Shown in pieces: positions 10,590-21,542 of a stretch of DNA of 64,000 nucleotides. The position numbers and the translations under genes were made by a program. The notes under the pieces are model-generated. The model had not been told where the DNA came from. It ran no database searches and saw only the letters and a program-made list of their open reading frames with translations. Position 1 is the stretch's first letter. The number at the start of each line of letters is the position of its first letter. The stretch is taken from NCBI GenBank assembly GCA_001687465.1, contig LVLI01000320.1, positions 1 through 64,000 on the forward strand, given 5' to 3'. The stretch is from Halocafeteria seosinensis. Taxonomy: Eukaryota > Sar > Bigyra > Bicosoecida.

Positions 10590-13500
10590 TCAACTGATGC
10601 CATTGGGGCGCTCTTCGGTATTAATACCATTGGAAAGCTCTAACAGTCTCTGGACTTGTTTCAAGCATTTTCTTCGAACAAGGGGGAAAGTCCGTTCGTC
10701 AATGCACGCATATAGTATGTCAGTGAGAGCCCAATCAGTATCAAGGAAAAAGTCACTAATATCGGATTGAGAAGGGATCGCAGGTAATGTTTCACTTCGT
10801 TCCCTCCAGTCTTTCTGCTCGGCAGTGGCACCACCAGAGGCAGTCAACGGGTTTTGTCGCTGCTTGCCTTTCAGGAAATTTTCTACGAGTTTAGTTGATT
10901 GGCCTTCATTCAGGAAATAGGGATTCATCCTACAATTGAGAGCAGAGTAGCCATGCACAGTTTTTATACTCTCAACCGATCGTAATAACGGTGATACGGA
11001 ATTATAGACTGCCTCAGATGCGATAAGGCTAATATCCCACCACATTCTCAAAGCGGCATCATGATAGGCATTGTTAACGACCTTTTCCAAGGCCCGTAGC
11101 CCATGCGAAGTGTCCTCTTCATCCTGCAGTATCAAGTTGTTATGTAAATGACAGGTTTGCAATTTGCCAAATTAACTGCGTACCCCGATCTCTTGCAGCA
11201 GCTTGGACAGTGCGGAGAGCGCTATTTGTTGGATACTTGTTTCCAAAATAGTTTCTATTTCCCAGAGTGAGATTCCCTGCCATGATAATGAAGACATTGT
11301 ACATTTGTATGTGGTTGATTTTTGGGTAGGACACCTACATACCTGAAGTTGCTCCAGCAAATCTGGAAGAGGTAACGGCATCTCGTGGAGCACCTCTAGT
11401 GCTTCAGACTTCACATCGGCTTGCCTATAAGGTTCGTCCAAGTCAATAATTTCTCCTCTCGTAAAATAGCGAATCTGCACAAGTGTTACTAATCCTGCTG
11501 TTGGTCGTCGCTGCTCAGTCTATCGATAGCAACCTACGAATCTAAATACGTCTTGGAAGTCCCCCTGTTTGCAACAAATTTCTCTTTCAAACAATCTGAC
11601 TGATTCATCCGTCAGTTTGCTATAGACAATGGCCAAACTACGTCGACTAAACGCTTTTATGGCTTCACACAGAGTCTGTACACAGAAGAGCAAATCTTTT
11701 TATGTGCTCAGTTGTGTGACAGAATTTGGTGCCATCGTACCATGTATACGGGGATTCTCAAAGCTTTCGCGATGTTCGGAACAATCGAGTCCAGGGACCT
11801 GTTCATCGACCCTTTGAGGTTCTGTAGTACACTAATCCTGTGTCCCGACGATGGACAGGTACAGCTCCATACGATGCAACTTACATCCCTGATTAGGTTC
11901 GAAATGTAGCCATATAACTTCTTCTGGCGAAAGCAAATATACGTTAAGTTCTTTTGACAGAGGTCCTGAAGGATCCGTTGAGAATACGATGCGAAATGTG
12001 AAACTTCTGTCCATCTAGACCTGATCTGCTTCCCTGCAATCTGAAAAACAGTGGCGATGATGCCCTTCTTAGTCTCTCCGTCTTCGTCCGTAACCGCCAC
12101 TTGGTCAAGTAGTGGGGCCAAAAGACCCCTCTCAAGCCTGTTCAGTTGGGAGAGACATCGTCAGGACAAGAAATTAGATACGCAAGCAGTCATACTTCTT
12201 ACTTTTCCACAGCCAACAAGATCAGTTGCTCCTCTTCATGTCGGTCAATCGTATAATAACCCCAAAACCCAAAATTATTACGAACCCTCCAGTAACTGTC
12301 CAAAAACGCAGAAGCAAGCGAATCTTCCGATACTAGTCCCGGCCGCGCCCGAGCACAAGCATACTGAATGAGAGGACACACATAGCATCTCAATGGAAAC
12401 ATTTATACAAGGAGTAGGAGACTACGTACCGCCAGAACCCCATACCAAACATGCATCTCTTTGCTTGTGTTGCACTTTAGATACCAGGTTCTCCTATGAT
12501 AGCGATCACAAAGGGAAAGACAGTTGCTTCCGTATTTTAGAATTTCATTTTCAGAGTTCAGTATTCTCACACTATAACCACAAGGACAAATGCATCCCTT
12601 GCATTTCGTTGGGTTCATCTGCGAGTGGAATGAGTTCAAGTTCGGTATCTATAATCAAGCTCTACACAAAGCTCCTTACCCCATGGGACTCATCTTCGAA
12701 ATAATAAATTGTGTAGTTTTCTTGCTGATTCAAAGCGATAAAAAACCGATATTTCCAGTTTTCTTTTTTATACCCAAGTTTCTTCATCCACCCACGACAA
12801 AGTTCTCTAGCTAACGGCTGAGTGTCCGTAAATCTCAGTCCAGGAGTGGGAGGTTTTTCTATGGAGGACCACCGCGAAGTATGTAGTTGCCGGCGATTTT
12901 CTCGATATACGGTATCATTGAGGTAGCTATAAACCTGGTCTTTCGTCATCTGTCCTGACGAATGGCGATCACTGGCTGTGCTCACCGCCGTGTCCTGGGT
13001 GTCGCGATGGGCAGTTGTACTCTTTCTTACCGAAGGAGAGTAGTTGGCTGTGATGTCGCTAATGTTTCTGGCAGAGGGAGGAGGGGGTGGTGGATGTTTT
13101 CCACTGATATCACCCGGAGTTCTTGTTGACTTCCTACTGGTTATGCTCGATTGCTTATCGTCCGCCGCGGTGTCGCCGGATGAGTCGTCCGACAGATCTC
13201 CACCACTATCTGCCGAGATTCTGTGTTGCTGTTGTTTGAGAGATGACCTGGGATCCTTTCCTCCCGCCTTTCCATCGCCACTAACGAGAGATTTTTTAGA
13301 GGCACCCCAGTATTGAGAACGCCTCTCGCCCCATACAGTGTACACAGCTCGATTTAGCAACGCATCGAACGATTCCACTTCGTCATGGTGTGAGGCTTGG
13401 CTCGCCGAAGTTGATGAGCTTTCCTGTTCCGCCCTCCTTTCGCTCAAGGCATGCTCAAGAACCTCTTGGAGAATTTGCTGTCCAAAAGCCTTATAGAAAA

Positions 13501-13594
13501 CAGGCTTGAAGGTGTCAAATACACTTCGAGCGCTATCTGCAATATGTGAAGGCGGCACAGTCTCGTTGCTCAATTTCACTTGGCTGTTACCCAT
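10590..13594 (-). CDS. Niban (FAM129)-like PH-domain protein
   Basis: Eight exons, 852 aa: 13594-12680, 12618-12430, 12363-12203, 12137-about 11741, 11675-11538, 11474-11343, 11276-11184 and 11123-10590. Starts MGNSQVK, a likely myristoylation site. Then come a short helical region (SVFDTFKPVFYKAFGQQ), a long Ser/Lys-rich linker, and a PH domain split over exons 1 and 2, from RGWMKKLGYKKENWKYRFF to RRTWYLKCNTSKEMHVWYG. After it, NNFGFWGYYTIDRHEEEQL and VEKLERGLLAPLLDQV resemble the region following the PH domain of animal Niban proteins, and the remainder is all helical. The order myristoyl motif, helices, PH, helical body is that of Niban. The end of exon 4 could be 11750 rather than 11741; both keep phase. 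Family assignment rests on remembered similarity and domain order. Confidence 0.6.
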
Positions 13595-14411
13595 TGTATA
13601 CTGCCTCCACGAAGTGTAAAAGACGGCAAGTCACACCATGGATGATTTCAAGCATATGAACTATGCTGCAGGTGGGACAGTACTCGACAAACCATCGTTT
13701 AAGCACTTTTAGTTTGGCATCCAGGAAGCGAACAAATGTTTGTCCCTTTCCAGGGCCAGTGACTGCCAGTCAGCCTGAAGCAGTTCAAGACCACGGCAAA
13801 ATACAGGCGCACCCACACTCGATACACGTCGGTCTACCAATTGGAGAAAGGAATAGTATGCTAAAGCTCTTGTACAGGTGTAGTCTTCGGAAATCGTACA
13901 TTAATTACTGCGAACCTGTTTATGTGTTAAGTGGTTGTCCCATCTCTGGAATCCGGAATTCAGTCCAGGATCAATCAGCAAGACCTTGACGGCAAACTTT
14001 TTCAACTAACGGGTTTTCTTCTACTGATAGTTTTCGTTTCACGTGGGATCTGCGATCCATCAAGACTACTCGAAGAATCTTAAGTTCGGGTCATCAAGCC
14101 ACTACTCGCGAGTCGTGAGTCGCCAGTCGCGACCTGCTAAACGAGTCCAGGAAAGTTCAACCGATCAACGACGATCCCAAGCCAAAGTCTTGGAGCCGGA
14201 TGCGAGTTTTCCTTCGGCGAGTTTATAGGTGCCACACGAGTTGTTAAGTACGAACCCAGTAGGCTGCCTATACACTACCCCTTGAATTGCTTGCTGGTGG
14301 CGCCCAACACAAAAGAAGATCTAGCGAACATATAGGGAATAGTCCCCACAAGAGGTGGAGCTACAAACGCTTATACACATTCTTGACGGAATTAATATTC
14401 TACAACCTGGA
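13595..14411. other. intergenic, divergent promoter region
   Basis: Between the divergent Niban-like start and the first tetraspan gene. Around 14108-14131 there is a short cluster of AGTCG/CGACT-type repeats. No supportable gene. Confidence 0.4.
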
Positions 14412-15577
14412 ATGAAGCAACCGCGTAGGAGCTCATATCGCAAAGGGAAAACGAGGAAACAACAAGGAGGGCAATATGTCACGCTGTTCGACATGTGAGT
14501 GGAGTGCGCGCAGCTGTTTCGGAACAAGGAACCGATCATCCCGCTATACAACCTTCCTATGCGCATTTTGCTTTGCCGCAGATGCAAGTCGTTCTTTGGC
14601 CAACAAAAGGAGTGCGCGTCCAGACAACCCTTGCTCACGGTATGGGTCGTCGTCAAGCAGGAGCAACATGACCAACGTCTTCGGACTTATGGTACTGGGT
14701 GCAGACTGCTGTGTGGCTTTGCGCTCTTGTGATTTTTTTCACATTTGTCTCCTTCGTGGCTCCGTGGGTTGAGGGATCAAACACGGAACTGTATCTCTTT
14801 CGAGGATCTTACTGCGGAGATAAGAGCTTCATTCGTTCCCTTACGGGAGGAATCGACTCCCGGCTGAGCAGTGGACTCTCTTTCGACAATGCATGCTTAG
14901 AGTTAAAACTGAATGAACTAGGAGGCGATAAGAAGGATGGCGGGGCGGCAGCCTTCGCCTTTATATTTATAGCGTTCTTGGCTTTGCCAATTCTACAATA
15001 CGTGCGTTGCTGATCAATCCTTCCGACAGAAGAAACACCATGTCTATAACGTATGCATTCGGTCGCAGTTTTTGTACAGGCGGCAAACAGAAGGTCCTGC
15101 CCCGCAAACTCTCTTGGGAATTTACGCGTAAGGTGACTCGGAGACAGTAATTATTAAGCTGAACTACTGGACGCGTGGTTGAACGCAGAAAGTTGCCACT
15201 AAGTATCTATTCACTCACTTGCTCGATGCTTTTCATGTTAGCCTTTGCCATCTATGTTGATGTGGTTGACGTGTCGAGTGATGGCAACTTCAGTAAGTAC
15301 CACTGGCTGTGAGAGTCTCAGCTCGATGCACGTCACCGACTGGACTACAACTGCAGGCTTCGGGGTAGCAGGAACAATCCTGAATTTTATTTTCCTCATC
15401 ATCATAGCTGCTATCATTTACGTAAAGTGGGACGAAGCAGGCACGGAGGAGCATACGGAGACAACAACAGAGACTGTTAATCCAGTTCACCAGCGCCAAT
15501 CAAATGGTATTGCGCCGGCTGATAATAGTTCGCTCTTTTTCCCACCCGAATCGAGCGATGAAGAAGAGGAAGCATAG
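14412..15577 (+). CDS. four-helix membrane protein, tandem family member 1
   Basis: First of three tandem paralogs. Six exons: 14412-14494, 14582-14639, 14705-15001, 15069-15127, 15189-15292 and 15357-15577; 273 aa. Helix 1 (LCALVIFFTFVSFVAPW) ends in Pro-Trp. A roughly 60-residue, Cys-containing loop follows, then helix 2 (GGAAAFAFIFIAFLALPIL), a short basic loop (FLYRRQ), helix 3 (SMLFMLAFAIYV) and helix 4 (FGVAGTILNFIFLIIIAA). The tail is acidic and ends EEEEA. Predicted topology has both ends in the cytosol with two outside loops, like claudin or PMP22 tetraspans, but the claudin W-GLW-C-C signature is absent. The N-terminal exon is short and basic (MKQPRRSSYRKGKT). The model is supported by identical exon phases in all three copies. 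Confidence 0.72.
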
Positions 15578-16350
15578 TTCTTATCACTGAGTGTGGTTGC
15601 ATTATGTTTGCCTCTCGCCAGTCATTAAGTTGACTCACGACAGTGTTGCAATACTGTACCCCCCCCCCCCCAACAGAAATGGCTCTTCATGGTACAGGAT
15701 CGCGCACAAACGCATTATCATTTCACATTTGTCTGCTTCCGGTGCACTATCAAATCGAGATGTGCTATTGGTATGCAACGAGTTACTGATAGTGTGGGTG
15801 AAGCCTTAAAGTCTTAATTCCTGTGTATCGGTTTGTAAGAGTGTGTAACTCCGAGCTAAGAACATAACAAAGTCATTGGATCTCACAATAGCTTCATTAG
15901 CTGATTTTCAGATATTCTTGAACTGCTATTTTTGCACTTTTGAACGGAGAGTACAGTAGGTACGGAAATTGTAACATTGTGTGTTCGACCTCCTGCGCTT
16001 CAAGCGTGAACTTCACTCGCCGTAATTCCAAGAAGTTGAAGAAGACCGGTGAATCAACAACACTGTCACTTCAAGTTGTCTTCAACCCCCATAACCGCCT
16101 TTTCACCCGTATCGCTCATTCCTCATACCTTGAACCACAGGGGTTTGCTAAATCAGGATCAACAAAGACAGCGCCTAATTTCTGTTCTGTTGCCTGCACA
16201 CCAGCATTTTCGTCGCACGATCCAAGTTTTCGGTCGCAGACTGCTCACGCTAACGTGTACGCGGTAAAACAGAAACCGCTCATTATTACGATTTTCTCAC
16301 GCATCGCGCAGTATTTTTCCATAACTTAACATCGTGTAGGCAAATTGAAA
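15578..16350. other. intergenic with poly-C run
   Basis: Between tetraspan genes 1 and 2. Contains a run of about 14 C at 15659-15672. The ORF at 15940-16329 has no splice signals or family support. Presumably holds the 3' UTR of gene 1 and the promoter of gene 2. Confidence 0.4.
15659..15672 (+). repeat. poly-C run
   Basis: Homopolymer run of about 14 C downstream of the first tetraspan gene; its length may be uncertain in the assembly. Confidence 0.85.
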
Positions 16351-17626
16351 ATGATGCCCTCAGAGGAGAACAGTCAAGACGAAATACCTGGGCGTAGACC
16401 ATCGAGAGCGGCAAGTCATCACGACGAACAAGACCCGGGCCAAAACAGCCAGCACGAAGGGACGAAGCAGGAACACGAAGTCTATGTCACACTGATGGAC
16501 AGGTTAGTTTGTTCAATTCTCGCCATACCGATTTCATGGACATCTTGCAAAATCCGTTGGAAGACGCAGAGTGAAAACTTTCTGCTCCCAGCAAGGGAGG
16601 TGCTTCTCTGAGAGACCAGCAATGTCGGTAAGTGCTGCAATGGAACCGCATTGACAAGAGTTACGGACACTACCTGACATGAGCACAAATCGCAGGTAGC
16701 TGTGTGGATGTGTGCAATCGTCAACTTCTTTGCATTCGTGTGCTTCCTTTCTCCATGGCACGAGTTTACTATTTCGTCGATGACGGTATTCCACCACCTC
16801 TTCCGTCGCAAATGTTGTGGGGGAGACGATATCTCATTGTCAGATTGTCAGACTGTGGACTTAGGTGACAGTGGAAGCTCTCGCAGAAGATTAGACCAAA
16901 ATGATTTTGATCGAGCATGTATTGACATTGACCTAAAGGGGTTTGAGAATCAAGGTGATGCTAAAGACGCTGGAGCCGCTGCATTCTTTTTCCTTTTGGT
17001 GTCTTTCTTGATGACACCAGTGCTTCAATATGTAAGCGCTATTTGCTCCTGTTTTGTCCGCGCACTGGTGTTCCACTTCTACCTTGGCGCACAGTTCTTG
17101 TATCGACGACAAGTCAACGGACCCGAACCTCACACACTATCGGGACTGTATTCGTACGTGAGTCACGTCACCGCGCAGCATGTTTACTGTAGAACCTGGT
17201 AGCGGAGAACGAATCGTATCTCGATGCTTCTCACTTTACAGTAAAGTCCCGCTGATGGTCTACTCCGTCGTCTGCTCGTTATTATTCATGCTATCGTTCT
17301 CCATTTACGTGGGTGTTCTCGACCCATCTGGCGGAGACTTCAGTAAGTGCTTGGAATATTGTCATATCGGTAGTATCCCCGAGACTTGTTGCATGACTTC
17401 AGGCTTCGGTGTTGCGGGAACCATCATTAACTTCTTGTTTCTCATTGTCATAGCATTGATTATCTTATTCAAATGGGATGAGGGAGAACAACTGGCTGGA
17501 GAGCAGACCGAGAATCCAGTTTACAAGAGCTACCCTCGCGGAAGTCAATTCAGTGGCCAGCCACCATCGGAACGCTCTGCAGAAGACTCTTCCACTACAG
17601 AAAACGAGCAGCAGCAGGAAGCATAA
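16351..17626 (+). CDS. four-helix membrane protein, tandem family member 2
   Basis: Second tandem paralog. Six exons: 16351-16502, 16570-16627, 16696-17031, 17095-17153, 17242-17342 and 17403-17626; 309 aa. Exon 1 encodes a hydrophilic, Glu/Gln/Ser-rich head that ends in YVTLMD, like YVTLFD in member 1. Exon 2 is 58 nt in all three genes and gives a 20-residue segment, here with KTFCSQQ. Helix 1 is CAIVNFFAFVCFLSPW; helix 2 follows DAGAAAFFFLLVSFLM; the cytosolic loop again has FLYRRQ; helices 3 and 4 are LLFMLSFSIYVGV and FGVAGTIINFLFLIVIAL. The first outside loop is the longest of the three and has a Cys pair (RRKCCGGDD). The tail ends QQQEA. Function unknown; a plasma-membrane or vesicle tetraspan is inferred. 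Confidence 0.72.
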
Positions 17627-18267
17627 TCATTCATTGACTTTCGACTTCTGCTTGTTTCGCGTCCACTGTCCGCTGATCCAGAGCAGGGGTTTTAAACTTG
17701 AGGTACTTCAGACCAAAAAAATGAGGACAACTTCAATAGCCATACGAATACTTTTCCTTCCTTTCCGTTGTTATACTACTAGTCTACTACCAAGGTAATA
17801 TGGTCGAGGGCTCAAGGCGCCTGGCGGCCAGGCTGTCGCCGAGCCTGTCGGGCTACCAGAGGTAACCAGACTGTAGTACAAGTTCCGTAGTTGAACTTCA
17901 AGTGGACAGCTTGGACAAGACTGTTCTCCACGAAACATAGCATTGCTGGAAAGTTTCCATCGCCCTACGACTTGTAGCTTGCTTTGCGTCATTTTAAAAA
18001 TTTTGGTTGATGCAATATCCAGTGTTCAATCGTTGTCACCTGCACCATTGATCCGACAACGGCCAAACGGTTGAACAAGACAGAAGTGTTCACTCTGTCG
18101 TTGTTTTAGATGAAAACAGAGCGCATACAGGATTGTGTAGGAGTATTCCACGCTTTCTTGCTCTCTTCTTTTGTCTAAAAACAACAGGCAACATCGTGAA
18201 AACCCGTCCGCCCCGGTCATCACTCAACCCATTGTTTTTGGCGCAACCTCGAGATCCGGACGAAGCA
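17627..18267. other. intergenic, between tetraspan genes 2 and 3
   Basis: Presumed 3' UTR and promoter. Only short overlapping ORFs; nothing supportable. Confidence 0.4.
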
Positions 18268-19554
18268 ATGGAGATGCCTGATGAAACACCTCGTTGTAGC
18301 TCATGTGACGCCAAACTCGCCAGCGAAGATGAGTTTTGTAAGCAATGTGGCGCAAAGGGCCGTCCCCGGAGACGAGAAATCGGAGACGATAACTCCCAAT
18401 CAAGCGATGCTGGCCAGTTCTGCTCGAAGTAAGGCTTGCTATCTTGCATCTCCATTTCCAGGTTCTCAATGATCAGCGTACATTTCCCGTGTATACAGTA
18501 CACGACGTTTCCTTTCGCGGCAAAGAGAACTGGTATCATCGAAACCGTTTCTTACAGTGAGTACACTCAAGTGTACCGGATACTACCATTGGTAGCAAGC
18601 TTTGGCACGATTTCTCTCCAATATGCAGGTATACGTCTGGGTATCCTCATTAATCCAGTTTTTTACGTTTGTCTCTTTTATGGCTTCCTGGCTCATCGTT
18701 GACGGGAATGCTTTCGCCCGTGGCGGGGACCTGGGCTGCAGTGACTCGGGAACTTCTAGTGCCTACCTGTTCCGGGTAGAGACCTGCTGCGACTTACAAT
18801 TCCAATCTAAAGGATGCTTAAGCGTCAATTTGGCTGTCCTCAAGAACGACGATTTCAAACTCAAGGATGCCGGAGCGGCAGCATTCTTTTTCATATTCGT
18901 TAGTTTTCTATTGACACCGGTATTGATAAATGTAAGTAGACTGTGCACAAGTTTTTAGAGCGCAGTGTCATTTTACTCTTTTGTTCCACAGGTGGCTTAC
19001 AAAAAGCAGACAGACTCCACTAACACCCTCATCGGCGCTGTGCAGTGCCTAGACTCGTAAGCATCTATGAATCGCGAGTGATACTAAAAAGTGCAAGCAG
19101 TCTTGATATCCTCCCCGTATGCAGTAGAGTGCCAATGATGATACTCACCTTGACAAATTGTTTGTTGTTCATGATGGCATTTTCTATTTATGTTGGGGTC
19201 GTCAATGATAATGAACCGGATGGTTTCAATGAGGACATGCATTTTGGTAAGAGGCTGGCGGATCAGCTGGTACTGCGTACATATACTGCAGCAGCTCCGA
19301 TTTCGTGTTCCGCAGGATTTGGTGTAGCTGCGTCTATAATAGGCTTCATAGTGTTTCTGGCATTTACGGCTGGAGTGTGGTTTCGATGGGACATTGAGGG
19401 GTTTGGTGACCAAGGTAGCGGTGAGGTTAAGGCAAACCCCATGAACAACGCGATGCCGCCGCCATACGGCGAAACAGGAAACGGCCACAACGAGGAAAAA
19501 GCTGCAAGGGAGTCAAATGCTGATTCTTTCGTAGGTGCCGAAGAAGAAGCATAA
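18268..19554 (+). CDS. four-helix membrane protein with zinc-ribbon head, tandem family member 3
   Basis: Third tandem paralog. Six exons: 18268-18428, 18499-18556, 18629-18931, 18992-19056, 19125-19246 and 19316-19554; 315 aa. Exon 1 differs from the other two and encodes a zinc ribbon, CSSCDAKLASEDEFCKQCG (two CxxC pairs). Exon 2 is again 58 nt. Helix 1 (LIQFFTFVSFMASW) ends in Trp, helix 2 follows KDAGAAAFFFIFVSFLLTP, and helices 3 and 4 are LLFMMAFSIYVGV and FGVAASIIGFIVFLAF. The loop between helices 2 and 3 reads VAYKKQ rather than FLYRRQ. The tail ends AEEEA. Because the ribbon frame leaves two bases before the splice, exon 2 must start at 18499, which also gives the expected 58-nt exon. 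Confidence 0.72.
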
Positions 19555-20171
19555 CGTAATGTAATACTGCGTCCGTAAGTTGTACCGTGCGAGGGAACTA
19601 CCAAGGGAAGAGTGTAATGTAAGGAACATTGCAATATATTTTCTGCCTTTTCTCCCTGCTCGAGTTCAACAGTATCAATATCACGACTAGAGGTTGCTCA
19701 TCAATGAGGGAAAACTCTCCAAAATGATGCTGCGCCGACAATGACATAATACACATATCTTTTTTCGACTGGTACCTCCTACACGGAAGGTTGATTGATT
19801 CTACGTAAGCAGTTTCAGTACCTGGAACAGTACTCGTAGTTGTCAGAAGCTTTTATTTCCATGAGGCATGTAAAAAAATAAAAAAAATAAAAAAACACTT
19901 GACAGCTGTTTTGTTTCGGCACGTGGGTGCTTAGACTCCTTGGAAGCAATGAGGCCACTTCTGTAGTTTCAGGAGACGTGTGAAGGTGAGCCAAGGATTC
20001 AGACTGATCAGTCTGTCATGAATGAGGCTGTCAGTCTTTCGAATCTCAATGAGTCGTAAAGCCTCAGAATGGTTGTGCAAAGGAGGAACCTCCGTGAAAC
20101 ACTGATCAAGTTACTCGTGGCGAGAGATGTCTGCTTTGCATAATTGAAGAAAGTGTGTACAAAGCGTGAAT
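19555..20171. other. intergenic with A-rich tract
   Basis: Presumed 3' UTR of tetraspan gene 3 and upstream region of the next candidate gene. Holds an A-rich tract at 19872-19896. Confidence 0.4.
19872..19896 (+). repeat. A-rich tract
   Basis: A run broken by single T bases, similar to the tracts at 377-404 and 37735-37762. Confidence 0.85.
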
Positions 20172-20725
20172 ATGAAGGCTTCTCAGCTTCTGACGAAGAG
20201 AAATACTGCAACCAAAGGACTCCGATGTTTAAATACAGTATGCGCTCCCAGGGATTTTCAATCTCGCACTTTGATAAGTAGAAGCAGGTGCTCTTTATGG
20301 ACATCCCGGCAGCTGGAGCCACCGCCGAATAAGACACCCTCCTTGGGGATTGGCAGCTTTCAAGCTGCTTTTCTTACAACAGGGCAAAGCAATGAGGATG
20401 GAAAGCATAGCGATCGATCATCCGGTAATGAATCTGGTAAGAAACATGAACAGGATCCCAAGAACGGCGGTGGTGATGATGAGGGACAGCATACTCAGAG
20501 TGAGGAGAAGCTTAAAGGATCACAAGTTGAATTTTATTCTGGAATCGTCGGTAAGGAAGAGACATGATACCAATCAGTGTATTCTACTGCATGTTGAGTA
20601 TTCTTATGATCATTCCTTTTGTTTACCCGATTAATGACACAGGAATGCTCGTCCTCACAGCAGCGCTTGTGGATTACTACACTCGCAAACATGAGCGTGT
20701 TCCGGGCGACGAGCGCTCTCACTGA
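20172..20725 (+). CDS. hypothetical protein, possibly mitochondrial, single-helix
   Basis: Tentative two-exon model, 20172-20550 and 20643-20725 (153 aa), with a GTAAG donor, CAG acceptor and matching phase. The N-terminus is rich in Arg, Ser and Thr with few acidic residues, like a mitochondrial presequence. A Gly/Lys/Glu-rich linker follows, then one hydrophobic helix (FYSGIVGMLVLTAALVDYY) and a short tail. No family recognised. Further open stretches at 20740-20985, flanked by good splice signals, could be extra exons or another small gene; I could not connect them. Confidence 0.35.
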
Positions 20726-21542
20726 TTCTAGACGTGGAAACGGAGAGACATGCTGTTTTCCCTCATGGCTTGTAGTCTCTTCTTGGACTCCAGTTTGGTC
20801 CTCGTAAGTGTCGCAGCGGTTGGTTTGCTAAGCTGAAACTTTGCTCCCCAGAGGATACATTGAACCTGAGGTCCTGAGGACGTCGCGATTCACGGTAACT
20901 TTTGTGACGAAGAACCTGGTCAAGAGTGAGGTTATCGGAATAGATTTACCCGTTGGTAAACCTAAGTATTCTCATTGTCGTCAGCTCTAGTATTGCAACG
21001 TTGTTCAATGTAGACTCGTCTGGTATGGACTCACTTGCAAATCGAATAGTGGGACGCGCAAATCCGCCATCCGTCGGGTGTAGCATGTATGGCTACAGCC
21101 AAACGTTACGTTTTGAAACGTAGCGTTCCGGTACCTCCTGCGATGCCAGCTTGGCCACTTTAATCGATACCCATTCCAAGTAGCTTCACAGTGCATTGGA
21201 TGATCGGAGGACGTTCCAACGTAGCTGTGACGCTGTTGCGCTTTCTGTAGTTTGCATGCTTCCTCGAGTAGCGACGTACGTAGGGATGCGTTGCTTGTTA
21301 CTTCCTCGTGCTACGACTAGTCTGCGACGAAGCAAGTTGCTTCAAGCAATGCCATCGTCATGTGAAGTTGATCGTTGAGCTTGTTCTGACTGCGGAGATA
21401 ACGAGCGGATGTGAGAGGTATGTTGTGTGTATATGGGAATGTAGATCGACCGAACGTGAAAACTCAACATTATATCAACTTGCTAACACCTCTCATAGTG
21501 GGCAGAAAGGGGAAAGGAGCAGTCACTTTAATACCGCGAGAA

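Noticed and set aside
18436-18702. Continuous ORF through exon 2 of tetraspan gene 3
   Set aside because: It reads through two introns; the spliced frame reproduces the 58-nt exon and aligns with the two paralogs.
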